DNA of 64,000 nt from Bosea sp. BIWAKO-01 (GTDB lineage: Bacteria > Pseudomonadota > Alphaproteobacteria > Rhizobiales > Beijerinckiaceae): positions 4,490,501-4,554,500 of the forward strand of contig NZ_BCQA01000001.1 of the NCBI RefSeq assembly GCF_001748145.1, in the 5' to 3' direction. The notes under the pieces were generated by a model. It saw nothing but the letters and a program-made list of their open reading frames with translations. It was not told the origin of the DNA and searched no databases. Position 1 is the first letter of the stretch, and the number at the start of each line of letters is the position of its first letter. The position numbers and the translations under genes were made by a program. Below are positions 17,257 to 26,315 of the stretch, one piece after another.

Positions 17257-18747
17257 TCACTCCAGGCCCGGCGTCATCGTGTAGTAATTGATGAAATGTG
17301 CCTTGTAATTCTTGACCTTTGCCGCGTGGGCATCGTAGCTCGATTCATGGATGAGGAAGACGTTGATTGCGTCTCTCTGGATCTTTTCGCCAATGTTTGC
17401 GTACATCTTGAAGCGCTCCGCCTGATTTTTCGCTCCGTAGATCTTGTTGATTTCAGCATCCATTTCAGGTGCGCAGTAATGCGCGATATTGAAGCTTCCC
17501 GTACATGAGTAATCGGCGTTGATGAAGCCGATCGGCTCGGGAACGTCGGTCAGGTAGCCGCGCGACATGAAGGCCATGTCGAAGTTGCCGGCGAGCATAT
17601 CCGGCTCAATGGCCTTGTACTCCGCCATCCGGATATCGACCTTGATCCCGACCTGTCCGAGCATCTCCTGCACCACGGCGGCAACATCCTTGAGCTCGAC
17701 CTTGGATACGTAGCCCCAGAGATTGAGGGTCAGGCTGCCGGGCTTGATGCCGGCTTCCGCCAGCAGTTTTTTGGCTTTCGCAGGGTCATAGGACGGCTTC
17801 TGATTGGCTGGCGCCCACGGATCGCTGGTACGGAAGGGCCCCATGGCCGGCGTCGCGGCGCCCTCATAGACCGCGGCCGCAATCGCCGAAGTGTCGATCG
17901 CGGCCTGGATCGCCTGGCGGACGCGGATATCGTCGAACGGCTTCTTCTTGTTGTTGAGGAGAAGCATGAGGATGCGCGGTGCCTTGGTCTGCTCCAGCTT
18001 GACGTTCTTCAGGTTCTTGAACTGGGCCAGTGCGGTGGCCGAGATCAGCCGGGCGATATCGGCTTCTCCGGTGCGGATCTGGGTGGCACGGCTGTTCGCA
18101 TCCGAGATGAACTTGATCTCCGCACCGTCGAGTTTTGCCTTGCCGCCCCAATAGGTGTCATTGCGCTTGACGGTCATGCCCTGCTTGGCGTCGACGCGTG
18201 TAATGGCGAAGGGGCCGGTGCAGGTGTTGATCGGGTTGACCTTGCCATCCTTGTAGGCCGCCGGTGCGAGGATCGTCGTTGCCGGGCTGGCCAGCTGGCC
18301 GGGGAGGAAGACCGAGGGTTCGATCGTGGTGACGCGCAGGGTTTCAGTGTCGGGCGCCTCGACGGATTTGATGTTCTTCTTCGAGAAGGCCCTTGCCGGC
18401 ACCTGCGCTGCCAGGAGCTGGTTGAGTGCGTTCGCCGCGGCTTCGGCCGTCAGCGGGCTTCCGTCATGGAATTTGACGCCCTGGCGAATCTTGAAGTCCC
18501 AGGCGGTGGGCGACGATTGGCTCCATGCGGTTGCGAGCGAGGGCTTCAGCTCGCCGTCGAAATCAACCTTGGTCAGGCCCTCGTAGCACCCCGAGCGACT
18601 GCCCAGATAGGCGTCGTCAGACGCCATGTCCCAGCCCGCGACGACGCTCACGACCTCGTTGATGCTGAGGGTTCCGGCGGCCTGGGCCGCGGTTGCCGCA
18701 GACAAGGCAAATGCGCAGGCTGCCCCAATGGTCTTGCGATTGCTCAT
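17257..18747 (-). CDS. ABC transporter substrate-binding protein, family 5
   Basis: 496-residue periplasmic protein with a Sec signal peptide (MSNRKTIGAACAFALSAATA, cleavage near AQAA) and SBP_bac_5 features: LATAWSQSSPTAWDFKIRQG, DGSPLTAEAAANALNQLL and CTGPFAITRVDAKQGMTVKR. It is the last gene of the operon that runs from 23034, 136 bp after the ATPase gene, and is followed by a strong terminator hairpin. Ligand unknown; peptides, opines, nickel chelates and glutathione are all handled by this family. Confidence 0.95.
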   Translation of the reverse strand: MSNRKTIGAACAFALSAATAAQAAGTLSINEVVSVVAGWDMASDDAYLGSRSGCYEGLTKVDFDGELKPSLATAWSQSSPTAWDFKIRQGVKFHDGSPLTAEAAANALNQLLAAQVPARAFSKKNIKSVEAPDTETLRVTTIEPSVFLPGQLASPATTILAPAAYKDGKVNPINTCTGPFAITRVDAKQGMTVKRNDTYWGGKAKLDGAEIKFISDANSRATQIRTGEADIARLISATALAQFKNLKNVKLEQTKAPRILMLLLNNKKKPFDDIRVRQAIQAAIDTSAIAAAVYEGAATPAMGPFRTSDPWAPANQKPSYDPAKAKKLLAEAGIKPGSLTLNLWGYVSKVELKDVAAVVQEMLGQVGIKVDIRMAEYKAIEPDMLAGNFDMAFMSRGYLTDVPEPIGFINADYSCTGSFNIAHYCAPEMDAEINKIYGAKNQAERFKMYANIGEKIQRDAINVFLIHESSYDAHAAKVKNYKAHFINYYTMTPGLE

Positions 18748-18883
18748 TCGTCGATCCCCTGTTTATGCTGCTTATGGTTGCAGCAAGGCTGATCGTCCCG
18801 CGTCCGGCGAAGAATTTAATACCGTTCTGGCGGGAATTGGCCGCAGAACCGATCGTCCCCTTCGAACGCGCACCGATAAGATG

Positions 18884-19945
18884 TCATGAGCCTGTCAGTG
18901 CCGCATCAGACGTCCCCGCAGCGCGATAGGTCACCGCTGTCAGGTCGAGCTTTTCCCAGTGGTGGCAGCGGACGAGATGGCCGCGGCCTGCGTCGCGAAG
19001 CAGGGGCATCTCGCTGGTGCAAGGCTGCGTCGCAAAGCGGCATCGCGTCTGGAGCCGGCACCCCGGAGGCGGAGCGAGCGGGCTTGGCAGATCGCCCTTG
19101 AGATAGCTGGCTGCGCCGTCAAGACCGGTCTCGTCGATCAAGGCGGATGAGATCAGTGCGCGGGTATAGGGATGGCGCGGGCGGGCGAAGAGTTCGTCGC
19201 GGCCGGCGATCTCGACGATCTGGCCGAGATACATCACGGCAATGCGGTCGCACATGTAGTTCACGACGCGCAGATCATGGGAAATCATCAGCAGCGTCAG
19301 GCCGAAGCGCTCCTTCAGGTCGAACAGAAGGTTCAGGATCTGTGTTCGCATCGAAGCGTCCAGCGCCGAAGTCGGCTCGTCGCAGACCAGGAACTGCGGT
19401 TTCAGCAGCAGGGCTCGTCCGATGACCACGCGCTGCAACTGCCCTCCGGAGCATTCGCGGGGATAGCGCTCGGCGAAGGAGGCATCGAGCCCAACCTCGT
19501 CGAGCATCTGCAGCACCGTAGCGTGAAGCGTGTCACGCGTGCCGAGCTTGTTCTGGATCATCGGCAACAGCATGCTGTTGCCCAGCGTCATGCGCGGATC
19601 GAGCGCCGCATAGGGATCCTGAAAGACGAGCTGCATGGTCCGTCGCATGCGGCGCAGGTCCGGGCCGTTCAGCGCCAGGACGTTGCGCTGGTCGATCCTC
19701 GCTTCGCCGCCCGTCGCGGATGTCAGCCGCATCAGGACGCGGGCGATGGTGCTCTTGCCGCAGCCGGACTCGCCGACAAGGCCCAGGACCTCGCCCTCGC
19801 GGATGGAGAAGGAGACGCCGTCCAGCGCCCTCAGGGAGAGCCCTGCGCGCATCAAGTAGTGCTTCTTGAGGTCGGTGACCTCGACGAAGGGCCGGCCGGC
19901 CGGGGATTGAGACCGCGGCGCCATGTCGATGCGACTGTCGATCAT
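18884..19945 (-). CDS. ABC transporter ATP-binding protein, DppF type
   Basis: 353 residues. Walker A is [17 protein letters not shown], the signature is CSGGQLQRVVIGRAL (a Cys in place of the usual first Leu/Phe), Walker B is FLVCDEPTSALDAS, and the C-terminal extension has PPPGCRLQTRCRFATQPC. The start at 19945 overlaps the stop of the preceding ATPase gene by 4 bases (ATGA), which supports this start over the internal ATG at 19924. Confidence 0.95.
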   Translation of the reverse strand: MIDSRIDMAPRSQSPAGRPFVEVTDLKKHYLMRAGLSLRALDGVSFSIREGEVLGLVGESGCGKSTIARVLMRLTSATGGEARIDQRNVLALNGPDLRRMRRTMQLVFQDPYAALDPRMTLGNSMLLPMIQNKLGTRDTLHATVLQMLDEVGLDASFAERYPRECSGGQLQRVVIGRALLLKPQFLVCDEPTSALDASMRTQILNLLFDLKERFGLTLLMISHDLRVVNYMCDRIAVMYLGQIVEIAGRDELFARPRHPYTRALISSALIDETGLDGAASYLKGDLPSPLAPPPGCRLQTRCRFATQPCTSEMPLLRDAGRGHLVRCHHWEKLDLTAVTYRAAGTSDAALTGS

Positions 19946-21009
19946 GCGTGGACTCCACTGGCGGCCATCGCGGGATGGTCGTTGCAGGCCACGGCCCAGC
20001 AGCGTGCCATGCAGGTGCTGTCATAGGTACTCAGCTGCGGCTCCTGCTCGAGGCAGTGCGCGGAAATGCCGTTGGCTGCGGCGGTCGGGCAGCGCGGCAG
20101 GAAGCGGCAGCCTTGCCCGGTTGCGAGCGCGGTCGGCGCCGCCGGAATCGAATAGAGCCGACCGTTCTCGTCCGCCTTGAGCAGCGAGCACTGCACCAGA
20201 GCCCTGGTGTAGGGGTGACGCGGCTGTTTGAGGATATCGCGAGCCGGGCCTTCCTCGACGATGCGCCCGGCATACATCACCGCGACGCGATCGGCGATCG
20301 CGGAGACGATCGACAGGTCGTGGGTGATCAGCAGGATCGCGAGGTTCCGCTTTCGGCGCTGCTCGTCCAGCAGCTTCAGGATCTGAACCTGCACGGTGAC
20401 GTCGAGCGCCGTCGTCGGCTCGTCAGCGATCAGGATCTGGGGCTCGCCGCTCATCGCGGCTGCCATCATCACGCGCTGCGCCATGCCGCCGGACAACTCA
20501 TGCGCATAGCAGTCGATGCGGCTCGCCGGAGCGGGGATGCCGACATCGGCGAGCAGTTTGATGACGCGCTCCTTGACCGAGGAGCGGTCGGGGCGGCGGT
20601 GCTTCCAGAGCGCCTCCGCCACCTGCACGCCGACGCGCGAGGTCGGATCGAGCATGGCCTGCGGCTGCTGGAAGATCATGGCGATGTGCCCGCCGCGCAG
20701 ATGGTTCAGCTCGGCCTGGCCCATGCCAAGCACATCGCGCCCCCGAAACAGGACCTGCCCACCAGTGATGCTCGCGGCCGATGGCAGCAGACGCATCAAC
20801 GACAGCGCCGTCATGCTCTTGCCCGACCCCGACTCGCCGACGAGCGCGACGATCTCGCCGCTCCTGAGCTGCAGGTTCAGGCCATCGATGATGGTCTTCG
20901 ACGACCCCTTCCCGGGGATCGACACGTGCAGGTTGCGAATGTCGAGAAGCACGTCCCTGGCCGGGGCGGCCAGCGCGTCATCGGCAGCTTCGGGAAGGCG
21001 CTGATCCAT
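19942..21009 (-). CDS. ABC transporter ATP-binding protein, DppD type
   Basis: 355 residues. Walker A is [17 protein letters not shown], the signature LSGGMAQRVMMAAAM, Walker [15 protein letters not shown], and the switch motif LITHDLSIVS. The C-terminal extension (GQGCRFLPRCPTAA, then further cysteines) runs longer than usual. It works with the DppF-type partner encoded after it. A 200-bp gap without a gene separates it from the upstream permease. Confidence 0.95.
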   Translation of the reverse strand: MDQRLPEAADDALAAPARDVLLDIRNLHVSIPGKGSSKTIIDGLNLQLRSGEIVALVGESGSGKSMTALSLMRLLPSAASITGGQVLFRGRDVLGMGQAELNHLRGGHIAMIFQQPQAMLDPTSRVGVQVAEALWKHRRPDRSSVKERVIKLLADVGIPAPASRIDCYAHELSGGMAQRVMMAAAMSGEPQILIADEPTTALDVTVQVQILKLLDEQRRKRNLAILLITHDLSIVSAIADRVAVMYAGRIVEEGPARDILKQPRHPYTRALVQCSLLKADENGRLYSIPAAPTALATGQGCRFLPRCPTAAANGISAHCLEQEPQLSTYDSTCMARCWAVACNDHPAMAASGVHA

Positions 21010-21209
21010 CTGTGACCCCTCTTTTCTGTTTTCTTGGCCGTATTCGTCGTTCGTGCACCCGCTCTTCGCGGTTCTGGCTATCGTGCTTTCCTATTTGCGC
21101 GCGACACGCGCCCGTTCGGGCTCGAGGGGCAGGTGTGAGGGCCTACCGGAGCGATGTGGAGGGCGGGCTTGCACATTCGGTTGGCTGCATCCGTCCCCAT
21201 CTGGCGATC

Positions 21210-22100
21210 CTATCGGGCTTCCTTGAGTTCGAGGCCCTGACCGATCCAGGTCACTGACAGCGCCGTCAGGAAGATCGCCAGGCCTGGCACGATGACGAGC
21301 AGGGGCATCCGTTCCACATAGGGCTGAGCCTCGGCCAGCATCAGCGCCCAGTCAGCCTGGGGTGGCTGCACGCCGAGACCGATGAAGGAGAGGCCGCCCA
21401 CCGTGATCAGCTTGTGCCCGAAGCGCAGGAAGGTGATCGCCGCGATCGGCCGCAGGGTATTGGGAATGATATGCCGGACGATGATGAAGGTGCGCGAGCA
21501 GCCCAGTACCTCGGCGGCGCTGATATATTCCTTGGCGCTGATCACGAGGGCCAGTCCGCGCGACAAGCGGGCGAATGGTGTCCAGCCGATGATGGTCAGC
21601 GATACGATGAGCGTGCCATAGCCCGGTCCGAGGATCGCAATGGCGAAGATGGCGATCACCACGTCGGGAAACGAGATCAGAAGATCGACCAGGCGCATGA
21701 TGATTTCATCGACCCAGCCGCCCGAGCGGGCCGAGATGATGCCGATGACGGTTCCGATGGTGACGCAGAGGAATAGCGTGACCATGGCAATCAGCACGGA
21801 GAACTGGCCGCCGACCAGAATCCGGCTCAGCAGATCGCGGCCAAGATGGTCCGTCCCGAGCCAATGCGCTGCGCTCGGCGACGCCAGGCGGCGCAGCAGA
21901 CTCTGGCTTGCGGGGTTATAGGGAGCCACCCAGGGACCGGCGATCAGCAGGGCGGCGATCAGTGCAAACAGCACAATTCCGACCCCGAAGGTCCAGTGGC
22001 GGCTGCGTGCGAAACTAAGGAAGCGTCGAAGCGCTGAGGGGCGGCCAGCCACGGCGTGGCCGGCGAGCGGGGGCAGGGGGAGGGCGGTATCAGTGGACAT
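21210..22100 (-). CDS. ABC transporter permease, DppC type
   Basis: 296 residues. A cytoplasmic Pro/Ala-rich tail precedes a first span (FGVIVLFALIAALLIAG-like region), WLGTDHLGRDLLSRILVGGQFSV, the EAA-loop SAAEVLGCSRTFIIVRHIIPNTLRPI and a C-terminal GQGLELKEAR in place of the usual LRDALDP ending. It overlaps the DppB-type gene by 11 bases. Confidence 0.94.
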   Translation of the reverse strand: MSTDTALPLPPLAGHAVAGRPSALRRFLSFARSRHWTFGVGIVLFALIAALLIAGPWVAPYNPASQSLLRRLASPSAAHWLGTDHLGRDLLSRILVGGQFSVLIAMVTLFLCVTIGTVIGIISARSGGWVDEIIMRLVDLLISFPDVVIAIFAIAILGPGYGTLIVSLTIIGWTPFARLSRGLALVISAKEYISAAEVLGCSRTFIIVRHIIPNTLRPIAAITFLRFGHKLITVGGLSFIGLGVQPPQADWALMLAEAQPYVERMPLLVIVPGLAIFLTALSVTWIGQGLELKEAR

Positions 22101-23034
22101 GGCCCATCCGCACGACTGGATTCAGCAGGATGTAGAGGACGTCGGCGACGGTGTTGATCACGATCGACAGGACGACGATGCACATGAAGCTCGCTTGCAG
22201 CACGGGCACGTCGTTATTCACCACGCCTTCATAGATCAGCCGTCCCATACCGGGGATGGAGAAGATGACCTCGACCACGACGGAGCCGCCGAGCAGGCCG
22301 GCAAGCCACAGGGCAAACAGGGTGACGACTGGCATCGATCCGTTGCGCAGCCCGTGGTGGACAACCGTCTGCCGCATGCTCAGCCCGCGGCTGAGCGCGG
22401 CGGTGATATAGGGCGCCTGCAGCACATCGATCATCGCTGCGCGGGTGACGCGCGTGAAATAGGCCATCGGGCGCAGCGACAGCACCAGGGCTGGGAGCAC
22501 GATATAGGACGGACCCTGCCAGCCGGCGGACGGCAAGAGACCGAGATACAGCGAGAAGATCAGCACCGAGATCGGCGCGAACCAGTATTCCGGGATGGCG
22601 ACGAGGGACTGCGTGAGGAAGGTGACGATATTGTCCAGGCGTCCGCCCGGCTTCAACGCCACAAGCGTTCCCGTTGGAAGGGCGACGAGCAAGGCGAGGC
22701 CCAGCGCTGCCATGGCAAGGGTGAATGAGACGCCCAGCGACCGCAGCACTTCCTGTCCGACCGGCGCACGGCTGACGAAGGAATAGCCAAAGTCGCCGCT
22801 CAGTGCTGCCTTCAGCCAGGACAGGTACTGGCTATAGAGCGGCTGTTCGAGACCGAGGCTGATGCGCAGGGCCTCGACGGCTTCGGTATCGAGCGCGACG
22901 TCTCCCATGCGGGACCGCAGGATCGTCCGTACAGGATCGCCGCCATTCATATAGGGCACGATGAAGGCGAGCAGCGAAATGAAGACGCATGTCGCACAAA
23001 GCAGCGTGAAGCGTTTCAACGCGATCGTCCACAT
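22090..23034 (-). CDS. ABC transporter permease, DppB type
   Basis: 314 residues. The N-terminal span follows MWTIALKRFTLLCATCVFISLLAF. Further features are LEQPLYSQYLSWLKAALSGDFGYSF, the EAA-loop ITAALSRGLSMRQTVVHHGLRNGSMPVVTL and the VADVLYILLNPVVRMG ending. It is the first gene of the second dipeptide-type operon (permease, permease, ATPase, ATPase, binding protein). Confidence 0.95.
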   Translation of the reverse strand: MWTIALKRFTLLCATCVFISLLAFIVPYMNGGDPVRTILRSRMGDVALDTEAVEALRISLGLEQPLYSQYLSWLKAALSGDFGYSFVSRAPVGQEVLRSLGVSFTLAMAALGLALLVALPTGTLVALKPGGRLDNIVTFLTQSLVAIPEYWFAPISVLIFSLYLGLLPSAGWQGPSYIVLPALVLSLRPMAYFTRVTRAAMIDVLQAPYITAALSRGLSMRQTVVHHGLRNGSMPVVTLFALWLAGLLGGSVVVEVIFSIPGMGRLIYEGVVNNDVPVLQASFMCIVVLSIVINTVADVLYILLNPVVRMGHVH

Positions 23035-23724
23035 TCACGCGCCCCTTTTCGTCGATGCGCCAGGTAGCAAGACCGCTGATCCTGCCCCTGACCCCAATGT
23101 CGATCCGAACCGTCTCCGCCCAAGCGCAGATCACAGCATCAGCAAGGAACGGGCCGCGGCATTCTGGTGCGGCGCACATTCCGGCACAGGAGTGATCGCT
23201 CGACGCGTGTCAGGCGCAGTTCCCGGAGTGTAAGTCGCAGCGAAGGCTGCCGATGTCGTTCTGGATGGCAGGCCGACAATACCGTGCCGTTTTCGCCCCC
23301 CGGCATGGCAGGCCATGCCGTCATCTCCTAAGCGCGGGATCGCGTGGGTATTCCGATCGGCGGCCTTTGCTGGCGTCAAGGCGGCTGGCTCCGCTCGGAC
23401 GATGATGTCGATATGCCTTTCAGGGATGAAACAGCCCTGAGGTTCGTCATCGAGAGGCACATGTCAGCGCGCGCGGGTGCTGATCGCCGTTTCGCGCGAT
23501 GAGAGGCTTTCAGCAGATCATGCCGTCCCTGTCCGCTTCGGGCAGAAGCGGGGGCGGCTGCCGCTCACCTCGCGCGAAGCCGCCCCTCTCATTTCCCGGG
23601 GGCCGAGATGTGTGGCCGAGCAAGGATCAGGCGGAGGCTGCCCCCGGAAAGATGGTCCAATCCCGGTGACGGCTTTGGCTTTAGCTCTGGACCTGTCGCA
23701 AGAAACGTCTGGACGGCTCCACAG
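23035..23724. promoter_or_regulatory. intergenic region between divergent operons, with a 20-bp palindrome
   Basis: About 690 bases without a credible gene. The open frames here (for example 23131-23460 on the minus strand) have no recognisable domain. It must hold promoters for the ABC operon to the left and the cupin operon to the right. The most regular element is the palindrome at 23301-23320, CGGCATGGC and GCCATGCCG around AG, a candidate operator. Confidence 0.45.
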
Positions 23725-24450
23725 ATGACATCGCCCGCAATCATAGTGCTTCACCGCGCCAAGGGCGCCCAGCCTGCCATCAGCCCCGGCACGACAAGGC
23801 TGAGCGCCGCCGACCCATTTGCCGCGAGCCGCGAGATCGCCTGGACCGGCCCTGATTCCATGGCGGCGGGCCGCGCTGCGTTCGAGGGGACTTGCGAGAG
23901 CGCCTCGTTTCCTCACACCGAATTCATGGTCGTCGTCGCCGGGCTGCTGCGCCTTGCCGAGACCGGCAAGGCTGCTCTGGAGTTGACGCCTGGGCGTGGG
24001 GCCGTGATCGCGCGCGGCACCGCGTTGCGGATCGAAGCAGCGCCCGGTACGCGCTTCGTCTTCTGCGCCACGACCGGTGCGACCTCGGCCGCGCCTGGCT
24101 TGCAGGAGATTCGGGCCGATGCCGCCCTCTCGCCCTCGGCAGCCCCGCCGGTCGAGGTGCTCATCGGCCCGACGCCACAATGCCGCAGCTTCAACGCCTT
24201 TACCGACGAGGCTTCGCGCTTCCGGGCAGGCACCTGGGATTCGACGCCCTATCACCGCATCTCGCGACCGCATCGCGTCAATGAGCTCATGCATCTGGTG
24301 GCTGGCAGCGTCGCCCTCACGGGAGCCGATGGCAGCGTCACGCGCGTCGAGCAAGGCGACAGCGTCTTCGTTGTCCAGGACGCACCGTGCGCCTGGGAAA
24401 GCAGCGCTCATGTCGCCAAATTCTACGTCGTGCAGGAGGTCCAGGGCTGA
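23725..24450 (+). CDS. double-cupin domain protein (cupin_3 / DUF861-like)
   Basis: 241 residues with two cupin halves. In the first, GPDSMAAGRAAFEGTCESASFPHTEFMVVVAGLLRLAE; in the second, STPYHRISRPHRVNELMHLVAGSVALTGADG with VEQGDSVFVVQDAPCAWESS, which is the typical amine-catabolism cupin pattern. The frame extends to 23608, but the ATG at 23725 gives the better N-terminus (MTSPAIIVLHRAKG). Such proteins sit in polyamine and amino-acid catabolic operons; an enzymatic or ligand-sensing role is not settled. It is first in a tight set with a GNAT, a GhrA-type reductase and a GabD-type dehydrogenase. Confidence 0.82.
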   Translation: MTSPAIIVLHRAKGAQPAISPGTTRLSAADPFAASREIAWTGPDSMAAGRAAFEGTCESASFPHTEFMVVVAGLLRLAETGKAALELTPGRGAVIARGTALRIEAAPGTRFVFCATTGATSAAPGLQEIRADAALSPSAAPPVEVLIGPTPQCRSFNAFTDEASRFRAGTWDSTPYHRISRPHRVNELMHLVAGSVALTGADGSVTRVEQGDSVFVVQDAPCAWESSAHVAKFYVVQEVQG

Positions 24451-24492
24451 GCCCGCGACATCGTGCCGATGCCTCTGACCATGGAACCGATA

Positions 24493-25353
24493 ATGTCCGC
24501 TACCGCCCCTCAAGAGACGCTGCTGCTGCGTGAGATCTCGACGGCCGACGCACTGGCCTGCCATGCGTTGTCGCGCGCCGTGAACTGGCCGCATCGGGCC
24601 GAGGATTGGGAGATGGTGATCGGCCTCGGCCGTGGCGTCGTCGCGACGCTCGGCGAGGAGATCGTCGCGACCGCGCTCTGGTGGCCCTATGGCGAGACCC
24701 ATGCCACGCTCGGCATGATCATTGTTTCGCCCGCCCATCAGGGTGGAGGCATCGGCAAACGGCTGATGCAGGCGCTGTTCGAGCAGGCGCAGGGGCGCTC
24801 GCTGATGCTCAACGCCACCGCCGCCGGGGAGCCGCTCTATGCGAAGCTCGGCTTCGTTCCCTGCGGTGGGGTGCAACAATATCAGGGTGAGGCGCCCGCG
24901 ATCGCGGCGCCCGTCCTGCAAGCGGGCCTGTCGCTGCGCCTCGGCCGCCAAGCGGATCTGACGCTGTTGGAACGGCTTGACCGCCAGGCCACCGGACTGG
25001 TGCGTAAACCGATGCTGGAGATGCTGCTCGCCTGCGGCGAGTGCATCGTGCTGGAGCGGGACGGCCGGCCCGTGGGCTTCAGCATCCTGCGCCGCTTCGG
25101 TCGCGGTCTGGTGGTCGGACCTGTCGTCGCCACGACGCGCGACGATGCGCAAATCCTGATCGCGCATTGGCTGAATGAACAGCGCGGCCAGTTCCTGCGT
25201 GTCGATATCCAGGCGGACCGCGGGCTGGAAGGCTGGCTGACCGAATGCGGGCTGAAGCCTGTGGGGCTGGTCACGTCGATGGTGCTCGGCGAGATGCCAA
25301 TCCTATCGGGGCCGATGCGCCTCTATGCGTTGGCGAACCAGGCCCTTGGCTGA
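24493..25353 (+). CDS. two-domain GNAT family N-acetyltransferase
   Basis: 286 residues from the chosen start. The N-terminal GNAT domain has LREISTADALACHALSRAVNWPHR and an acetyl-CoA loop SPAHQGGGIGKRLMQALFEQ. The C-terminal half (LRLGRQADLTLLERLDRQ to LYALANQALG) resembles the Acetyltransf_18 (YitH-type) domain. In-frame starts also exist at 24463 and 24481; none has a strong ribosome-binding site, so the start is uncertain by up to 10 residues. A paralogue with the same two-domain layout and the same NQALG C-terminus lies at 30498-31388. It probably acetylates a small amine or amino acid in the pathway. Confidence 0.85.
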   Translation: MSATAPQETLLLREISTADALACHALSRAVNWPHRAEDWEMVIGLGRGVVATLGEEIVATALWWPYGETHATLGMIIVSPAHQGGGIGKRLMQALFEQAQGRSLMLNATAAGEPLYAKLGFVPCGGVQQYQGEAPAIAAPVLQAGLSLRLGRQADLTLLERLDRQATGLVRKPMLEMLLACGECIVLERDGRPVGFSILRRFGRGLVVGPVVATTRDDAQILIAHWLNEQRGQFLRVDIQADRGLEGWLTECGLKPVGLVTSMVLGEMPILSGPMRLYALANQALG

Positions 25354-25374
25354 TATCCGGAGCAGGCGGGTACC

Positions 25375-26301
25375 ATGACGCTGCTTTACAAATCCGATCC
25401 CGCACGCGGCGCCGAATGGGCCAGACTTCTGGCGGCAAGGGCGCCGGATCTGGGGTTTCGCATCTGGCCGGATATCGGCGATCCCACAGACATTCGCTAT
25501 CTCGCTGCCTGGATGCCGCCAGACGACATCATGGCGCAGTTCCCTAATCTGGAATTGCTGATCTCGGTCGGGGCCGGTGTCGACCAGTTCGATTTCTCGA
25601 AGCTGCCGCCGGAGCTTCCGGTCGTGCGGATGGTCGAGCCCGGCATCGTCGACGGCATGGTCGAATACGTCACGATGTCGGTGCTGGCGCTGCATCGCGA
25701 CCTTGTGCCGTGCATCGCCCAGCAGCGCGACCAGATCTGGCGTCAGATCAGGGTCTGGCCGGCTTCGACCCGTCGTGTCGGCATTCTGGGGCTCGGCATG
25801 CTGGGGGAGGCCGCGTGTCGCAAGCTCGCAGGTTTCGGCTTTCAGGTCGCGGGATGGAGCCGATCGCGCCGCGAGATCGAGGGCGTCACCTGTTATGCCG
25901 GCCCTGACGAAATGGCCGATTTCCTCGACCGCACCGATATCCTGGTCTGCCTGTTGCCCCTGACCGATGAGACGCGCGGCGTGCTGAATGCCGAGCTCTT
26001 CGCAAAACTGCCGCGCGGGGCGCGGCTGGTGAGTTCGGGACGTGGCGGCCATCTTGACCAGGATGCCCTGCTCGCCGCGCTTGATAGCGGCCAGATTTCG
26101 GCGGCGGTCCTGGATGTCACCTCGCCCGAACCGCTGCCCGCCGGCCATGAGCTGTGGCGCGACCCGCGCGTGCTGATCACCCCGCATATCGCCAGCATGA
26201 CCCAGCCGGAGACGGCGGTCGATGTCGTGCTCGACAATCTGAGACGTCATCGCGCCGGCGAGCCGCTGCTCGGGCTGGTGGACCGCAAGCGCGGCTATTG
26301 A
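25375..26301 (+). CDS. ghrA: glyoxylate/hydroxypyruvate reductase, GhrA-like D-2-hydroxyacid dehydrogenase
   Basis: 308 residues, the GhrA length. The Rossmann motif is GLGMLG (139-144). The catalytic triad of the D-hydroxyacid dehydrogenases is visible as R223 (SSGRGGHLD), E252 (VTSPEPLP) and H271 (ITPHIASMT). It reduces glyoxylate or hydroxypyruvate, or another 2-oxoacid, with NAD(P)H in the cytoplasm. It lies 21 bases after the GNAT and 14 bases before the aldehyde dehydrogenase gene, in one operon. Confidence 0.9.
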   Translation: MTLLYKSDPARGAEWARLLAARAPDLGFRIWPDIGDPTDIRYLAAWMPPDDIMAQFPNLELLISVGAGVDQFDFSKLPPELPVVRMVEPGIVDGMVEYVTMSVLALHRDLVPCIAQQRDQIWRQIRVWPASTRRVGILGLGMLGEAACRKLAGFGFQVAGWSRSRREIEGVTCYAGPDEMADFLDRTDILVCLLPLTDETRGVLNAELFAKLPRGARLVSSGRGGHLDQDALLAALDSGQISAAVLDVTSPEPLPAGHELWRDPRVLITPHIASMTQPETAVDVVLDNLRRHRAGEPLLGLVDRKRGY

Positions 26302-26315
26302 GGAGAGGTCAGTCC

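Noticed and set aside
23131-23460. 109-codon minus-strand frame in the long intergenic gap
   Set aside because: No recognisable domain, no ribosome-binding site, and composition like other non-coding frames in the window.
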